64,000 nucleotides of DNA from Actinocorallia herbida (GTDB lineage: Bacteria; Actinomycetota; Actinomycetes; Streptosporangiales; Streptosporangiaceae), in contig NZ_RJKE01000001.1 in the NCBI RefSeq assembly GCF_003751225.1, forward strand, positions 3,038,001 through 3,102,000. Reading direction: 5' to 3'. Of this stretch, positions 61,581 to 64,000 are shown piece after piece. Below the pieces are notes generated by a model, which saw only the letters and a list, made by a program, of their open reading frames with translations, did no database searches and was not told the DNA's origin. Numbering within the stretch: position 1 is the first letter of the stretch; each line of letters opens with the position of its first letter. The position numbers were made by a program, and so were the translations under genes.

Positions 61581-63251
61581 GTGGCGGTCGTGAGGAGTGG
61601 TCAGGCGTGGTGGGGGCGGTGCCCGCGGGCGGTCGACGCGGCGGTGGCGTTCGTGACGCTCTTCCTGCTCATGGGAATCCTGCGGTTCGGCAGGCCCGCG
61701 GCGTCGCCACAGGTGTTGGGCCCGGCCGATCAGGCCTATGCGCTCTCGGCGTGCCTGGTCCTGCTGGCTCGGCGGCGGTGGCCGGTCGGGGTGCTCGTCA
61801 CGGTGACCCTGCTGGCGGCCGTCCACGGGTGGGCGGAGGGGCCGGGGGCGCACCAGATCCTGCCGGCGCTCGTGGCGCTGTACACGGTGACGGCGGCCAG
61901 GGGGAGCAGGTTCGGGCTGATCACGGGGGTGGTGCTCGTGGTCCTCGCGGGGATACAGGTGCTGATGGCGGAGGCCGGCGGGCCACCGCTGGGCGCGGTC
62001 GGGCTGGTCACCTCGACCGGGTTCGCGGTCGCGGCGGGGGCGGGGGTGCGGGCGCAGCGCGCCTATGTGGCGGCGCTGGAGGAACGGGCGGAGCGGGCCG
62101 AGCGGCAGCGCCGCGAGGAGGCGGACCGGCTCGTCGCCGAGGAGCGCATGCGCATCGCCGGGGAACTGCACGATGTGATCGCGCATCGGCTGACCCTGAT
62201 CAACGCGCAGGCGGGGGTGGCGCTCCATGTGAACGGCGCCGGGGCGCCGGAGCCGGCCCGGCTCGCCGAGACCCTCGCGCACGTGAAGCACGATTCCAAG
62301 GAGGCGCTGACGGAACTTCGCGCGATCGTGGGGCTGCTGGGCGGCGCCGAGGCCCCACGGGAGCCGATCCCGGGCCTGGGCCGGCTCGACGATCTGGCCG
62401 CCTCCTTCGCCCTCGCGGGCCTCGACGTCCGGGTGCGTCGCAAGGGCACGGTCGTCGCGCTGCCCTCGGCCGTGGACGTCTCGGGCTACCGCATCGTCCA
62501 GGAGGCGCTGACCAACGTCCGCAAGCACGCCGACACCCGCACGGCATGGGTGCGCCTGGACTACGGCCCCGACACCCTCCGCATCCGCATCGAGGACGAG
62601 GGTCCCGGCACCTGTCTCGGCGCCGTCCCAGGACGCGGCACCGGCCGGGGCCTGATCGGGATGCGCGAGCGCGCGTGCGCCGTCAACGGCAGCGTCCGCA
62701 CCGGCCGCCGAGAGGGGGGCGGCTTCCTCGTGGAGGCGGACCTCCCCCTGGGGACCCGCTTACCGGACTTCCCGTCCCGTCGGCACCCGGGGCGTGGACT
62801 GGTGTTCCTGCGCGCCATGCCGGTCGTGCGGGTCGGCGGAGGGCGTGCCCGGCCACCGCGAAGGGGTGAGCGTGCGATCGAGGGCGGCCAGGTCACCGGA
62901 CCGGATGGGACGGTGCTGGCGTACCTCACGGTCGGGAGCGGTCCGGACCTGGTGATGGTCCAGGGCACGATGAGCGACGGTCTGGAATGGCCCCGGTCGC
63001 CTCGCTGCTCCAGGACCGCTTCCGCGTCATCATGCCCGACCGCCGCGGCCACGGCCGTTCCTCGGCCGGGGGTCCTCATCGGTACCGGGAGCCCGGCCGT
63101 CGCCCGCACCGCGGAACAGGCCCTCACCGGCGGCTCCCGCCTCACCACGGCCCTCCTCGACGGGCAGGGGCACACCGCCCACCAGACCGATCCCCGCTCT
63201 TTCGCCGCCACCCGCACCCGGTTGATCCTGGGATCTGGTGAAGTGTGGTAG
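61581..63251 (+). CDS. NarL-type sensor histidine kinase reading through into hydrolase remnant
   Basis: The first ~392 residues are a complete kinase: four to five membrane helices, a short coiled coil, a HisKA_3 motif GELHDVIAHRL with the phospho-His, and an ATPase domain with EALTNVRKHA and IEDEGPG...GRGLIGMRERA. The frame then continues for ~160 residues, first a Pro/Arg-rich linker, then pieces of a decayed alpha/beta hydrolase. No response regulator gene is seen, so the partner is elsewhere. GTG 61590 is an alternative start with GAGG upstream. Confidence 0.8.
   Translation: MAVVRSGQAWWGRCPRAVDAAVAFVTLFLLMGILRFGRPAASPQVLGPADQAYALSACLVLLARRRWPVGVLVTVTLLAAVHGWAEGPGAHQILPALVALYTVTAARGSRFGLITGVVLVVLAGIQVLMAEAGGPPLGAVGLVTSTGFAVAAGAGVRAQRAYVAALEERAERAERQRREEADRLVAEERMRIAGELHDVIAHRLTLINAQAGVALHVNGAGAPEPARLAETLAHVKHDSKEALTELRAIVGLLGGAEAPREPIPGLGRLDDLAASFALAGLDVRVRRKGTVVALPSAVDVSGYRIVQEALTNVRKHADTRTAWVRLDYGPDTLRIRIEDEGPGTCLGAVPGRGTGRGLIGMRERACAVNGSVRTGRREGGGFLVEADLPLGTRLPDFPSRRHPGRGLVFLRAMPVVRVGGGRARPPRRGERAIEGGQVTGPDGTVLAYLTVGSGPDLVMVQGTMSDGLEWPRSPRCSRTASASSCPTAAATAVPRPGVLIGTGSPAVARTAEQALTGGSRLTTALLDGQGHTAHQTDPRSFAATRTRLILGSGEVW
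62870..63251 (+). pseudogene. Alpha/beta hydrolase remnant
   Basis: The N-terminal piece (TGPDGTVLAYLTVGSGPDLV, then QGTMSDGLEW) is in the kinase frame. The next piece (SLLQDRFRVIMPDRRGHGRS) is in another frame from about 62987. The end (LTTALLDGQGHTAHQTDP) is back in the first. The nucleophile-elbow region is absent. At least one frameshift and one internal deletion are needed to explain this. Confidence 0.75.
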
Positions 63252-63277
63252 CTTCGCGAAGCCAGTGCACCGCACTG
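63251..63277 (+). promoter_or_regulatory. Two adjacent palindromes upstream of the last hydrolase
   Basis: GCTTCGCGAAGC (63251-63262) is a perfect 12-bp palindrome. Directly next to it is CAGTGC-ACC-GCACTG (63263-63277). They lie about 110-140 bp before the next start codon and could be regulator sites or leader hairpins. A 17-codon frame with a GAGGAG upstream follows at 63294-63347. Confidence 0.35.
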
Positions 63278-63388
63278 CGCCGACTTCGAGGAGGTGAGAC
63301 CGATCAACGCTGTGACAGGTCGGGGCTCCCTCTCGCGCATCGCCTAGGGAGCGCCCGCACAAGGCATCCCGAAAGGCTTGAAAAGCGC

Positions 63389-64000
63389 ATGCGCTTCACT
63401 TCGCAGACGTCGGCCGACGGCGTCACCGAACGCTCCTTCACGCTCGGCGAGATCCCCGGTGTGCTGTGGACTCCGGAAGACGCCGAACCCCGTGCCCTCG
63501 TGCTCATCGGACACGGCGGCGGACAGCACAAGCAGGCTCCCGGCGTCACGGCCCGGGGGCTCCGGCTGGCCGCCGAGCTCGGCTTCGCCGCGGCGGCGAT
63601 CGACGCTCCGGCCCACGGCGACCGGCCCAGGACCGCCGACCACGACAGGCTCGTCACCGAACTGCGGGCCCGGATGACCGGCGGGGGAGACCCCGTTCCG
63701 GTGCTGGCCGAGTTCCACACGCTGCTGGCCGCGCAGATCGTCCCGGACTGGTGCGCGGTCCTCGACGCGCTCGGCGACCTGGGACCCGTCGGCTACTGGG
63801 GCATGTCGCTGGGCTGTGCCCTCGGCCTCCCCCTCGTCGCCGCCGAGCCGCGCATCCGCGCGGCGGTCGTCGGTCTGAGCGGCACCTCACTGGCCTCGCC
63901 CGAGGCCGCCGCCAAGGTCACCGTCCCGGTGAGGTTCCTGCTCCAGTGGGACGACGAACGGGTCCCGCGCACGGAGGCCCTGGCCCTCTTCGACGCCCTG
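63389..64000 (+). CDS. Alpha/beta hydrolase, dienelactone hydrolase-like (3' end outside window)
   Basis: The first 204 residues are visible. GHGGGQHKQAPGV matches the oxyanion loop, AIDAPAHGDRP the following turn, and YWGMSLGCALGLPLVAA the nucleophile elbow (Ser in G-M-S-L-G). LLQWDDERVPR marks the acid region. It resembles dienelactone hydrolase-like esterases. The gene continues beyond the right edge. Confidence 0.82.
   Translation, partial: MRFTSQTSADGVTERSFTLGEIPGVLWTPEDAEPRALVLIGHGGGQHKQAPGVTARGLRLAAELGFAAAAIDAPAHGDRPRTADHDRLVTELRARMTGGGDPVPVLAEFHTLLAAQIVPDWCAVLDALGDLGPVGYWGMSLGCALGLPLVAAEPRIRAAVVGLSGTSLASPEAAAKVTVPVRFLLQWDDERVPRTEALALFDAL

Overview
The window is high-GC DNA with strong G/C third-position bias, many GTG starts and 1-4 nt start/stop overlaps. 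Family content (respiratory Nar nitrate reductase, ECF41 sigma factors, large LuxR ATPase regulators, FadD/FadE-type genes, a DUF6493-like pair, a perfect KstR-type operator) points to an actinomycete, probably Streptosporangiales (Actinomadura or Actinocorallia-like). No rRNA or ordinary tRNA gene, CRISPR array, insertion sequence or complete prophage was seen.

Layout. 0-3.4 kb: end of an alpha/beta hydrolase, a PLP group II decarboxylase, and a divergent secreted beta-propeller phytase. 3.4-11.4 kb: the most interesting region. Two large paralogous DUF6493-like proteins (+ strand) flank a minus-strand TROVE/vWA gene (bacterial Ro60, Rsr). Directly upstream of rsr lie two tandem structured RNAs. 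One is a textbook YrlA-type Y RNA: a circularly permuted tRNA-like domain, with the 3' half before the 5' half and the acceptor stem closed by a 3-nt loop, carried on a long bulged stem. The other is a shorter Y-like hairpin sharing a 25-nt element with it.

11.7-18.2 kb: tightly overlapping operon of a GntR/HutC regulator, an AprB-like ferredoxin, a NitT/TauT-type ABC importer (lipoprotein with a NosL-like tail, permease, ATPase) and an AprA-like flavoprotein fused to HEAT repeats; it looks like import and redox conversion of a small, possibly sulfur-containing anion. An MFS transporter converges on it. 19.9-29.0 kb: a hydrolase with a 48-aa companion, then the complete narK-GHJI operon, with a 24-bp palindrome upstream of narK. 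29.3-34.2 kb: a phage-type amidase, a hydrolase, a small membrane protein, a HAD phosphatase, and a threonine/serine dehydratase divergent from a LysR regulator.

34.4-52.4 kb: stress-type region. It holds an ECF41 sigma factor with a shortened tail, two hydrolases (one with Cys as predicted nucleophile), two tandem giant LuxR ATPases, an LtrA protein, an NmrA-like oxidoreductase, an operon of methyltransferase, ferritin-like/double-CDGSH protein and two hydrolases, then a second ECF41 sigma factor coupled to a sigma-like protein lacking region 4 and an OsmC protein lacking the peroxidatic Cys. Four copies of a TGTCACA-N16-(G/T)GTC element lie upstream of these genes and probably define a local ECF41 regulon.

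52.5-59.7 kb: acyl-CoA catabolism (crotonase, dienoyl-CoA-reductase-like SDR, two acyl-CoA dehydrogenases, an SDR behind a KstR-type operator, a cupin, a FadD ligase), consistent with steroid or branched-acid side-chain degradation. 59.7-64 kb: a STAS protein without phosphorylatable Ser, a gene-poor stretch with a 64-bp tandem repeat, a NarL-type histidine kinase that reads through into a decayed hydrolase, and a hydrolase cut by the window end.
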